A stretch of DNA of 64,000 nucleotides, taken from NCBI GenBank assembly GCA_036971475.1, contig JBAIZL010000006.1:9993656-10057655 (forward strand). Direction: 5' to 3'. Positions 22,167 to 34,523 of this stretch are shown here, in pieces (the first letter of the stretch is position 1; each line of letters opens with the position of its first letter). The notes beneath the pieces were generated by a model, which was given only the letters and a program-made list of their open reading frames with translations, did no database searches and was not told the DNA's origin. This stretch comes from Prosapia bicincta. Its lineage: Eukaryota > Arthropoda > Insecta > Hemiptera > Cercopidae. The position numbers and the translations under genes are program-made.

Positions 22167-25100
22167 CAATTCTATGGTCAATTCTGTATCGTTTAAGCTA
22201 TTAAAATAAGAATTCTATTTTTGGAAGAAATCGAAAAAATCTATGAACTATATAGTTCATGCTTTTTTTAGTGTAAAAATTTAATATTATGATTACTCAT
22301 ATAACACATACAATAGATAATTTCTGCGGGTACCATGCAATTCTATGGTCAATTCTGTATCGTTTAAGCTATTAAAATAAGAATTCTATTTTTGGAAGAA
22401 TTCGAAAAAATCCATGAACTATAGTTCATGCTTTATTTAGTGTAAAAATTTAATATTATGATTACTCGTATAACACATACAATAGATAATTTCTGCGGGT
22501 ACCATGCAATTCTATGGTCAATTCTGTATCGTTTAAGCTATTAAAATAAGAATTCTATTTTTGGAAGAAATCGAAAAAATCCATGAACTATATTTCATGC
22601 TTTTTTTAGTGTAAAAATTTAATATTATGATTACTCGTATAACACATACAATAGATAATTTCTGCGAGTACCATGCAATTCTATGGTCAATTCTGTATCG
22701 TTTAAGCTATTAAAATAAGAATTCTATTTTTGGAAGAAATCGAAAAAATCCATGAACTATAGTTCATGCTTTTTTTAGTGTAAAAAATTAATATTATGAT
22801 TACTCGTATAACACATACAATAGATAATTTCTGCGAGTACCATGCAATTCTATGGTCAATTCTGTATCGTTTAAGCTATTAAAATAAGAATTCTATTTTT
22901 GGAAAAAATCGAAAAAATCCATGAACTATAGTTCATGCTTTTATTAGTGTAAAAATTTAATATTATGATTACTCGTATAACACATACAATAGATAATTTC
23001 TGCGGGTACCATGCAATTCTATGGTCAATTCTGTATCGTTTAAGCTATTAAAATAAGAATTCTATTTTTGGAAGAAATCGAAAAAATCCATGAACTATAG
23101 TTCATGCTTTTTTTAGTGTAAAAATTTAATATTATGATTACTCGTATAACACATACAATAGATAATTTCTGCGGGTACCATGCATTTCTATGGTCAATTC
23201 TGTATCGTTTAAGCTATTAAAATAAGAATTCTATTTTTGGAAGAAATCGAAAAAATCCATGAACTATAGTTCATGCTTTTTTTAGTGTAAAAATTTAATA
23301 TTATGATTACTCGTATAACACATACAATAGATAATTTCTGCGGGTACCATGCAATACTATGGTCAATTCTGTATCGTTTAAGCTATTAAAATAAGAATTC
23401 TATTTTTGGAAGAAATCGAAAAAATCCATGAACTATAGTTCATGCTTTTTTTAGTGTAAAAATTTAATATTATGATTACTCGTATAACACATAAAATAGA
23501 TAATTTCTGCGAGTACCATGCAATTCTATGGTCAATTCTGTATCGTTTAAGCTATTAAAATAAGAATTCTATTTTTGGAAGAAATCGAAAAAATCCATGA
23601 ACTATAGTTCATGCTTTTTTTAGTGTAAACATTTAATATTATGATTACTCGTATAACACATACAATAGATAATTTCTGCGGGTACCATGCAATTCTATGG
23701 TCAATTCTGTATCGTTTAAGCTATTAAAATAAGAATTCTATTTTTGGAAGAAATCGAAAAAATCCATGAACTATAGTTCATGCTTTTTTTAGTGTAAAAA
23801 TTTAATATTATGATTACTCGTATAACACATACAATAGATCATTTCTGCGGGTACCATGCAATTCTATGGTCAATTCTGTATCGTTTAAGCTATTAAAACA
23901 AGAATTCTATTTTTGGAAGAAATCGAAAAAATCCATGAACTATAGTTCATGCTTTTTTTAGTGTAAAAATTTAATATTATGATTACTCGTATAACACATA
24001 CAATAGATTATTTCTGCGAGTACCATGCAATTCTATGGTCAATTCTGTATCGTTTAAGCTATTAAAATAAGAATTCTATTTTTGGAAGAAATCGAAAAAA
24101 TCCATGAACTATAGTTCATGCTTTTTTTAGTGTAAAAAATTAATATTATGATTACTCGTATAACACATACAATAGATAATTTCTGCGAGTACCATGCAAT
24201 TCTATGGTCAATTCTGTATCGTTTAAGCTATTAAAATAAGAATTTTATTTTTGGAAGAAATCGAAAAAATCCATGAACTATAGTTCATGCTTTTTTTAGT
24301 GTAAAAATTTAATATTATGATTACTCGTATAACACATACAATAGATAATTTCTGCGGGTACCATGCAATTCTATGGTCAATTCTGTATCGTTTAAGCTAT
24401 TAAAATAAGAATTCTATTTTTGGAAGAAATCGAAAAAATCCATGAACTATATAGTTTATGCTATTTTTAGTGTAAAAATTTAACATTATGATTACTCGTA
24501 TAACACATACAATAGATAATTTCTGCGAGTACCATGCAATTCTATGGTCAATTCTGTATCGTTTAAGCTAATAAAATAAGAATTCTATTTTTCGAAGAAA
24601 TCGAAAAAATCCATGAACTATAGTTCATGCTTTTTTTAGTGTAAAAATTTAATATTATGATTACTTGTATAACACATACAATAGATAATTTCTGCGAGTA
24701 CCATGCAATTCTATGGTCAATTCTGTATCGTTTAGGCTATTAAAATAGAAATTATATTTTTGAAAGAAATCGAAAAAATCCATGAACTATAGTTCATGCT
24801 TTTTTTAGTGTAAAAATTTAATATTATGATTACTCGTATAACACATCCAATAGATAATTTCTGCGAGTACCATGCAAGTCTATGGTCAATTCTGTATCGT
24901 TTATGCTATTAAAATAAGAATTCTATTTTTGGAAGAAATCGAAAAAATCCATGAACTATAGTTCATGCTTTTTTTAGTGTAAAAATTTAGTATTATGATT
25001 ACTCGTATAACACATACAATAGATAATTTCTGCGAGTACCATGCAATTCTATGGTCAATTCTGTATCGTTTAAGCTATTAAAATAAGAATTCATTTTCTG

Positions 25101-25722
25101 GAAGAAATCGAAAAAATCCATGAACTATAGTTCATGCTTTTTTTAGTGTAAAAATTTAATATTATGATTACTCGTATAACACATACAATAGACAAATTCT
25201 GCGAGTACCATGCAATTCTATGGTCAATTGTGTATCGTTTATGCTATTAAAATAAGAATTCTATTTTTGGAAGAAATCGAAAAAATCCATGAACTATAGT
25301 TCATGCTTTTTTTAGTGTAAAAATATAATATTATGATTACTCGTAAAGCACATACAATAGATAATTTCTGCGAGTACCATGCAAGTCTATGGTCAATTCT
25401 GTATCGTTTATGCTATTAAAATAAGAATTCTATTTTTGGAAGAAATCGAAAAAATCCATGAACTCTATAGTTCATGCTATTTTTAGTGTAACAATTTAAC
25501 ATTATGATTACTCGTATAACACATACAATAGATAATTTCTGCGAGTACCATGCAATTCTATGGTCAATTCTGTATCGTTTAAGATAATAAAATAAGAATT
25601 CTATTTTTGGAAGAAATCGAAAAAATCCATGAACTATAGTTCATGCTTTTTTTAGTGTAAAATTTTAATATTATGATTACTCGTATAACACATACAATAG
25701 ATAATTTCTGCGAGTACCATGC

Positions 25723-26569
25723 AATTCTATGGTCAATTCTGTATCGTTTAAGCTATTAAAATAAGAATTCTATTTTTGGAAGAAATCGAAAAAATCCATA
25801 AAACTATAGTTCATGCTTTTTTTAGTGTAAAAATTTAATATTACGATTACTTGTATAACACATACAATAGATAATTTCTGCGAGTACCATGCAATTCTAT
25901 GGTCAATTCTGTATCGTTTATGCTATTAAAATAAGAATTCTATTTCTGGAAGAAATCGAAAAAATCCATGAACTATAGTTCATGCTTTTTTTAGTATAAA
26001 AATTTAATATTATGATTACTCGTATAACACGTACAATAGATAATTTCTGCGAGTACCATGCAATTCTATGGTCAATTCTGTATCGTTTATGCTATTAAAA
26101 TAAGAATTCTATTTTTGGAAGAAATCGAAAAAATCCATGAACTATAGTTCATGCTTTTTTTAGTGTAAAAATTTAGTATTATGATTACTCGTATAACACA
26201 TACAATAGATAATTTCTGCGAGTACCATGCAATTCTATGGTCAATTCTGTATCGTTTAAGCTATTAAAATAGAAATTCTATTTTTGGAAGAATTCGAAAA
26301 AATCCATGAACTATAGTTCATGCTTTTTTTAGTGTAAAAATTTAATATTATGATTACTCGTAAAGCACATACAATAGATAATTTCTGCGAGTACCATGCA
26401 ATTCTATGGTCAATTCTGTATCGTTTATGCTATTAAAATAAGAATTCTATTTTTGAAAGAAATCGAAAAAATCCATGAACTATATAGTTTATGCTATTTT
26501 TAGTGTAAAAATTTAACATTATGATTACTCGTATAACACATACAATAGATAATTTCTGCGAGTACCATG
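25723..26569 (+). repeat. 847-bp five-unit HOR, copy 1
   Basis: Unit order: ATTACGATTACTTG unit, TTTCTGGAAG/AGTATAAAA/CACGTAC unit, TTTAGTATTATG unit, AATAGAAATTC/GAATTCG/GTAAAGCAC unit and TTTTTGAAAG/TATATAGTTTATGC unit. It repeats directly at 26570. The first unit differs at its left end (TTTAAGCTATT against AAGATAATAA) and carries an extra A near 25801. Confidence 0.8.
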
Positions 26570-27416
26570 CAATTCTATGGTCAATTCTGTATCGTTTAAG
26601 ATAATAAAATAAGAATTCTATTTTTGGAAGAAATCGAAAAAATCCATGAACTATAGTTCATGCTTTTTTTAGTGTAAAAATTTAATATTACGATTACTTG
26701 TATAACACATACAATAGATAATTTCTGCGAGTACCATGCAATTCTATGGTCAATTCTGTATCGTTTATGCTATTAAAATAAGAATTCTATTTCTGGAAGA
26801 AATCGAAAAAATCCATGAACTATAGTTCATGCTTTTTTTAGTATAAAAATTTAATATTATGATTACTCGTATAACACGTACAATAGATAATTTCTGCGAG
26901 TACCATGCAATTCTATGGTCAATTCTGTATCGTTTATGCTATTAAAATAAGAATTCTATTTTTGGAAGAAATCGAAAAAATCCATGAACTATAGTTCATG
27001 CTTTTTTTAGTGTAAAAATTTAGTATTATGATTACTCGTATAACACATACAATAGATAATTTCTGCGAGTACCATGCAATTCTATGGTCAATTCTGTATC
27101 GTTTAAGCTATTAAAATAGAAATTCTATTTTTGGAAGAATTCGAAAAAATCCATGAACTATAGTTCATGCTTTTTTTAGTGTAAAAATTTAATATTATGA
27201 TTACTCGTAAAGCACATACAATAGATAATTTCTGCGAGTACCATGCAATTCTATGGTCAATTCTGTATCGTTTATGCTATTAAAATAAGAATTCTATTTT
27301 TGAAAGAAATCGAAAAAATCCATGAACTATATAGTTTATGCTATTTTTAGTGTAAAAATTTAACATTATGATTACTCGTATAACACATACAATAGATAAT
27401 TTCTGCGAGTACCATG
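26570..27416 (+). repeat. 847-bp five-unit HOR, copy 2
   Basis: Direct tandem duplicate of the preceding block: four 169-bp units and one of 171 bp (an extra TA at the palindrome). The next unit, at 27417, starts the series again with AAGATAATAA but then departs from it. Confidence 0.83.
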
Positions 27417-30400
27417 CAATTCTATGGTCAATTCTGTATCGTTTAAGATAATAAAATAAGAATTCTATTTTTGGAAGAAATCGAAAAAATCCATGAACTA
27501 TAGTTCATGCTTTTTTTAGTGTAAAAATTTAATATTATGATTACTCGTATAACACATACAATAGATAATTTTTGCGAGTACCATGCAATTCTATGGTCAA
27601 TTCTGTATCGTTTAGGCTATTAAAATAGAAATTCAATTTTTGGAAGAAATCGAAAAAATCCATGAACTATAGTTCATGCTTTTTTTAGTGTAAAAATATA
27701 ATATTATGATTACTCGTATAACACATCCAATAGATAATTTCTGCGAGTACCATGCAAGTCTATGGTCAATTCTGTATCGTTTATGCTATTAAAATAAGAA
27801 TTCTATTTTTGGAAGAAATCGAAAAAATCCATGAACTATAGTTCATGCTTTTTTTAGTGTAAAAATTTAGTATTAGGATTACTCGTATAACACATACAAT
27901 TGATAATTTCTGCGAGTACCATGCAATTCTATGGTCAATTCTGTATCGTTTAAGCTATTAAAATAAGAATTCTATTTTTGGAAGAAATCGAAAAAATCCA
28001 TGAACTATAGTTCATGCTTTTTTTAGTGTAAAAATTTAATATTATGATTACTCGTAAAGCACATACAATAGATAATTTCTGCGAGTACCATGCAAGTCTA
28101 TGGTCAATTCTGTATCGTTTAGGCTATTAAAATAGAAATTATATTTTTGGAAGAAATCGAAAAAATCCATGAACTATAGTTCATGCTTTTTTTAGTGTAA
28201 AAATTTAATATTATGATTACTCGTATAACACATCCAATAGATAATTTCTGCGAGTACCATGCAAGTCTATGGTCAATTCTGTATCGTTTATGCTATTAAA
28301 ATAAGAATTCTATTTTTGGAAGAAATCGAAAAAATCCATGAACTATAGTTCATGCTTTTTTTAGTGTAAAAATTTAGTATTATGATTACTCGTATAACAC
28401 ATACAATAGATAATTTCTGCGAGTACCATGCAATTCTATGGTCAATTCTGTATCGTTTAAGCTATTAAAATAAGAATTCATTTTCTGGAAGAAATCGAAA
28501 AAATCCATGAACTATAGTTCATGCTTTTTTTAGTGTAAAAATTTAATATTAGGATTACTCGTATAACACATACAATAGACAAATTCTGCGAGTACCATGC
28601 AATTGTATGGTCAACTGTGTATCGTTTATGCTATTAAAATAAGAATTCTATTTTTGGAAGAAATCGAAAAAATCCATGAACTATAGTTCATGCTTTTTTT
28701 AGTGTAAAAATTTAATATTATGATTACTCGTAAAGCACATACAATAGATAATTTCTGCGAGTACCATGCAAGTCTATGGTCAATTCTGTATCGTTTATGC
28801 TATTAAAATAATAATTCTATTTTTGGAAGAAATCGAAAAAATCCATGAACTATATAGTTCATGCTTTTTTTAGTGTAAAAATTTAATATTATGATTTCTC
28901 GTATAACACATACAATAGATAATTTCTGCGAGTACCATGCAATTCTATGGTCAATTCTGTATCGTTTAAGCTATTAAAATAAGAAATTCTATTTTTGGAA
29001 GAAATCGAAAAAATCCATGAACTATAGTTCATGCTTTTTTTAGTGTAAAAATTTAATATTACGATTACTTGTATAACACATACAATAGATAATTTCTGCG
29101 AGTACCATGCAATTCTATGGTCAATTCTGTATCGTTTATGCTATTAAAATAAGAATTCTATTTTTGGAAGAAATCGAAAAAATCCATGAACTATAGTTCA
29201 TGCTTTTTTTAGTGTAAAAATTTAATATTATGATTACTCGTAAAGCACATACAATAGATAATTTCTGCGAGTACCATGCAAGTCTATGGTCAATTCTGTA
29301 TCGTTTATGCTATTAAAATAATAATTCTATTTTTGGAAGAAATCGAAAAAATCCATGAACTATATAGTTCATGCTTTTTTTAGTATAAAAATTTAATATT
29401 ATGATTACTCGTATAACACGTACAATAGATAATTTCTGCGAGTACCATGCAATTCTATGGTCAATTCTGTATCGTTTATGCTATTAAAATAAGAATTCTA
29501 TTTTTGGAAGAAATCGAAAAAATCCATGAACTATAGTTCATGCTTTTTTTAGTGTAAAAATTTAGTATTATGATTACTCGTATAACACATACAATAGATA
29601 ATTTCCGCGAGTACCATGATTCTATGGTCAATTCTGTATCGTTCAAGCTATTAAAATAGAAATTCTATTTTTGGAAGAATTCGAAAAAATCCATGAACTA
29701 TAGTTCATGCTTTTTTTAGTGTAAAAATTTAATATTATGATTACACGTATAACACATACAATAGACAAATTCTGCGAGTACCATGCAATTCTATGGTCAA
29801 TTGTGTATTGTTTATGCTATTAAAATAAGAATTATATTTTTGGAAGAAATCGAAAAAATCCATGAACTATAGTTCATGCTTTTTTTAGTGTAAAAATTTA
29901 ATATTATGATTACTCGTAAAGCACATACAATAGATAATTTCAGCGAGTACCATGCAATTCTATGGTCAATTCTGTATCGTTTAAGATAATAAAATAAGAA
30001 TTCTATTTTTGGAAGAAATCGAAAAAATCCATGAACTATAGTTCATGCTTTTTTTAGTGTAAAAATTTAATATTATGATTACTCGTATAACACATACAAT
30101 AGATAATTTTTGCGAGTACCATGCAATTCTATGGTCAATTCTGTATCGTTTAGGCTATTAAAATAGAAATTCTATTTTTGGAAGAAATCGAAAAAATCCA
30201 TGAACTATAGTTCATGCTTTTTTTAGTGTAAAAATTTAATATTATGATTACTCGTATAACACATCCAATAGATAATTTCTGCGAGTACCATGCAAGTCTA
30301 TGGTCAATTCTGTATCGTTTATGCTATTAAAATAAGAATTCTATTTTTGGGAGAAATCGAAAAAATCCATGAACTATAGTTCATGCTTTTTTTAGTGTAA

Positions 30401-31137
30401 AAATTTAGTATTAGGATTACTCGTATAACACATACAATAGATAATTTCTGCGAGTACCATGCAATTCTATGGTCAATTCTGTATCGTTTAAGCTATTAAA
30501 ATAAGAATTCTATTTTTGGAAGAAATCGAAAAAATCCATGAACTATAGTTCATGCTTTTTTTAGTGTAAAAATTTAATATTACGATTACTTGTATAACAC
30601 ATACAATAGATAATTTCTGCGAGTACCATGCAATTCTATGGTCAATTCTGTATCGTTTATGCTATTAAAATAAGAATTCTATTTTTGGAAGAAATCGAAA
30701 AAATCCATGAACTATAGTTCATGCTTTTTTTAGTATAAAAATTTAATATTATGATTACTCGTATAACACGTACAATAGATAATTTCTGCGAGTACCATGC
30801 AATTCTATGGTCAATTCGGTATCGTTTATGCTATTAAAATAAGAATTCTATTTTTGGAAGAAATCGAAAAAATCCATGAACTATAGTTCATGCTTTTTTT
30901 AGTGTAAAAATTTAGTATTATGATTACTCGTATAACACATACAATAGATAATTTCTGCGAGTACCATGCAAGTCTATGGTCAATTCTGAATCGTTTATGC
31001 TATTAAAATAAGAATTCTATTTTTGGAAGAAATCGAAAAAATCCATGAACTATAGTTCATGCTTTTTTTAGTGTAAAAATTTAGTACTAGGATTACTCGT
31101 ATAACACATACAATAGATAATTTCTGCGAGTACCATG

Positions 31138-31982
31138 CAATTCTATGGTCAATTCTGTATCGTTTAAGCTATTAAAATAAGAATTCTATTTTTGGAAGAA
31201 ATCGAAAAAATCCATGAACTATAGTTCATGCTTTTTTTAGTGTAAAAATTTAATATTATGATTACTCGTAAAGCACATACAATAGATAATTTCTGCGAGT
31301 ACCATGCAAGTCTATGGTCAATTCTGTATCGTTTATGCTATTAAAATAAGAATTCTATTTTTGGAAGAAATCGAAAAAATCCATGAACTATAGTTCATGC
31401 TTTTTTTAGTGTAAAAATTTAATATTATGATTACTCGTAAAGCACACACAATAGATAATTTCTGCGAGTACCATGCAAGTCTATGGTCAATTCTGTATCG
31501 TTTAGGCTATTAAAATAGAAATTCTATTTTTGGAAGAAATCGAAAAAATCCATGAACTATAGTTCATGCTTTTTTTAGTGTAAAAATTTAATATTATGAT
31601 TACTCGTATAACACATACAATAGACAAATTCTGCGAGTACCATGCAATTCTATGGTCAATTGTGTATCGTTTATGCTATTAAAATAAGAATTCTATTTTT
31701 GGAAGAAATCGAAAAAATCCATGAACTATAGTTCATGCTTTTTTTAGTGTAAAAATTTAATATTATGATTACTCGTAAAGCACATACAATAGATAATTTC
31801 TGCGAGTACCATGCAAGTCTATGGTCAATTCTGTATCGTTTATGCTATTAAAATAAGAATTCTATTTTTGGAAGAAATCGAAAAAATCCATGAACTATAG
31901 TTCATGCTTTTTTTAGTGTAAAAATTTAATATTATGATTACTCGTATAACACATCCAATAGATAATTTCTGCGAGTACCATG
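31138..31982 (+). repeat. 845-bp five-unit block, copy 1
   Basis: Consensus-like unit with GTAAAGCAC, then GCAAGTC units with GTAAAGCACACAC, a TTAGGCTATT/AATAGAAATTC unit ending GACAAATTC, a GTGTATCG unit and a GCAAGTC unit ending ACATCCAATAG. The same order recurs at 33679-34523, a shift of 2541 bp, next to the same 15-unit HOR. Confidence 0.8.
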
Positions 31983-33678
31983 CAATTCTATGGTCAATTC
32001 TGTATCGTTTATGCTATTAAAATAAGAATTCTATTTTTGGAAGAAATCGAAAAAATCCATGAACTCTATAGTTCATGCTATTTTTAGTGTAAAAATTTAA
32101 CATTATGATTACTCGTATAACACATACAATAGATAATTTCTGCGAGTACCATGCAATTCTATGGTCAATTCTGTATCGTTTAAGCTAATAAAATAAGAAT
32201 TCTATTTTTGGAAGAAATCGAAAAAATCCATGAACTATAGTTCATGCTGTTTTTAGTGTAAAAATTTAATATTATGATTACTCGTATAACACATACAATA
32301 GATAATTTCTGCGAGTACCATGCAATTCTATGGTCAATTCTGTATCGTTTAAGCTATTAAAATAAGAATTCTATTTTTGGAAGAAATCGAAAAAATCCAT
32401 GAACTATAGTTCATGCTTTTTTTAGTGTAAAAATTTAATATTATGATTACTCGTAAAGCACATACAATAGATAATTTCTGTGAGTACCATGCAATTCTAT
32501 GGTCAATTCTGTATCGTTTAAGCTATTAAAATAAGAATTCTATTTTTGGAAGAAATCGAAAAAATCCATGAACTATAGTTCATGCTTTTTTTAGTGTAAA
32601 AATTTAATATTATGATTACTCGTATAACACATACAATAGATAATTTCTGCGAGTACCATGCAATTCTATGGTCAATTCTGTATCGTTTAGGCTATTAAAA
32701 TAGAAATTATATTTTTGGAAGAAATCGAAAAAACCATGAACTATAGTTCTTGCTTTTTTTAGTGTAAAAATTTAATATTATTATTACTCGTATAACACAT
32801 ACAATAGATAATTTCTGCGATTACCATGCAATTCTATGGTCCATTCTGTATCGTTTAAGCTAATAAAATAGGAATTCTATTTTTGTAAGAAATCGAAAAA
32901 ATTCATGAACTATATAGTTCATGCTTTTTTTAGTGTAAAAATTTAATATTATGATTACTCGTATAACACATACAATAGATAATTTCTGCGAGTACCATGC
33001 AATTCTATGGTCAATTCTGTATCGTTTAAGCTATTAAAATAAGAATTCTATTTTTGGAAGAAATCGAAAAAATCCATGAACTATAGTTCATGCTTTTTTT
33101 AGTGTAAAAATTTAATATTATGATTACTCGTATAACACATACAATAGCTAATTTCTGCGGGTACCATGCAATTCTATGGCCAATTCTGTATTGTTTAAGC
33201 TATTAAAATAAGAATTCTATTTTTGGAAGAAATCGAAAAAATCCATGAACTATAGTTCATGCTTTTTTTATTGTAAAAATTTAATATTATGATTACTCGT
33301 ATAACACATACAATAGATAATTTCTGCGAGTACCATGCAATTCTATGGTCAATTCTGTATCGTTTAAGCTATTAAAATAAGAATTCTATTTTTGGAAGAA
33401 ATCGAAATAAACCATGAACTATTATAGTTCATGCTTTTTTTAGTGTAAAAATTTAATATTATGATTACTCGTATACCACATACAATAGATAATTTCTGCG
33501 GGTACCATGCAATTCTATGGTCAATTCTGTATCGTTTAAGCTAATAAAAAAGGAATTCTATTTTTGTAAGAAATCGAAAAAATCCATGAACTATAGTTCA
33601 TGCTTTTTTTAGTGTAAAAATTTAGTATTAGGATTACTCGTATAACACATACAATAGATAATTTCTGCGAGTACCATG
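31983..33678 (+). repeat. 15-unit HOR, partial copy 1 (about ten units)
   Basis: Begins with the GAACTCTATAGTTC/GCTATTTTTAG unit, then a GCTGTTTTTAG unit, a GTAAAGCAC unit, the AAACCATG/GTTCTTG unit at 32661, the GGTCCATTC unit (from 32829), the ATGGCC/TATTG unit, the ACTATTATAG unit and the CTAATAAAAAAGG unit. The order matches the later copies, but the last five units of a full copy are replaced by the 845-bp block. Confidence 0.8.
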
Positions 33679-34523
33679 CAATTCTATGGTCAATTCTGTA
33701 TCGTTTAAGCTATTAAAATAAGAATTCTATTTTTGGAAGAAATCGAAAAAATCCATGAACTATAGTTCATGCTTTTTTTAGTGTAAAAATTTAATATTAT
33801 GATTACTCGTAAAGCACATACAATAGATAATTTCTGCGAGTACCATGCAAGTCTATGGTCAATTCTGTATCGTTTATGCTATTAAAATAAGAATTCTATT
33901 TTTGGAAGAAATCGAAAAAATCCATGAACTATAGTTCATGCTTTTTTTAGTGTAAAAATTTAATATTATGATTACTCGTAAAGCACACACAATAGATAAT
34001 TTCTGCGAGTACCATGCAAGTCTATGGTCAATTCTGTATCGTTTAGGCTATTAAAATAGAAATTCTATTTTTGGAAGAAATCGAAAAAATCCATGAACTA
34101 TAGTTCATGCTTTTTTTAGTGTAAAAATTTAATATTATGATTACTCGTATAACACATACAATAGACAAATTCTGCGAGTACCATGCAATTCTATGGTCAA
34201 TTGTGTATCGTTTATGCTATTAAAATAAGAATTCTATTTTTGGAAGAAATCGAAAAAATCCATGAACTATAGTTCATGCTTTTTTTAGTGTAAAAATTTA
34301 ATATTATGATTCCTCGTAAAGCACATACAATAGATAATTTCTGCGAGTACCATGCAAGTCTATGGTCAATTCTGTATCGTTTATGCTATTAAAATAAGAA
34401 TTCTGTTTTTGGAAGAAATCGAAAAAATCCATGAACTATAGTTCATGCTTTTTTTAGTGTAAAAATTTAATATTATGATTACTCGTATAACACATCCAAT
34501 AGATATTTTCTGCGAGTACCATG
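33679..34523 (+). repeat. 845-bp five-unit block, copy 2
   Basis: Repeat of 31138-31982. Small differences seen: GATTCCTCG for GATTACTCG, TTCTGTTTTTGG for TTCTATTTTTGG, and GATATTTTC near the end. Confidence 0.82.

Larger units (their letters stand above)
17129..24365 (+). repeat. Near-consensus monomers with weak HOR order
   Basis: About 43 units with scattered private changes and a mixture of GCGGGTACC and GCGAGTACC junctions. I saw no long runs of repeated variant order here, in contrast to both sides. It contains the 136-bp monomer (18481), the two 22-bp palindromes (19032, 19711), a +3 variant in the AT tract (unit 20823) and the deleted pair at 21839-22166. No gene is present. Confidence 0.8.
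24366..31982 (+). repeat. Second subfamily domain, KpnI-free
   Basis: From the unit at 24366 (TATATAGTTTATGCTATTTTTAG and TAACATT) new linked variants appear together: GCAAGTCTATGG, TTTATGCTATT at high frequency, GTAAAGCAC (two linked changes), AAGATAATAAAAT, AATAGAAATTATA and ACATCCAATAG. Every junction reads GCGAGTACC or a derivative; no GGTACC was seen between about 24.5 and 33.1 kb. Segment 27417 to about 27.9 kb is echoed from 29955 at a 2538-bp shift, close to the 15-unit length used further right. No gene is present. Confidence 0.78.

Noticed and set aside
24366..24540. End of the array at the 24.4-kb subfamily change
   Set aside because: The monomer phase continues without any unique sequence; only the variant spectrum changes.
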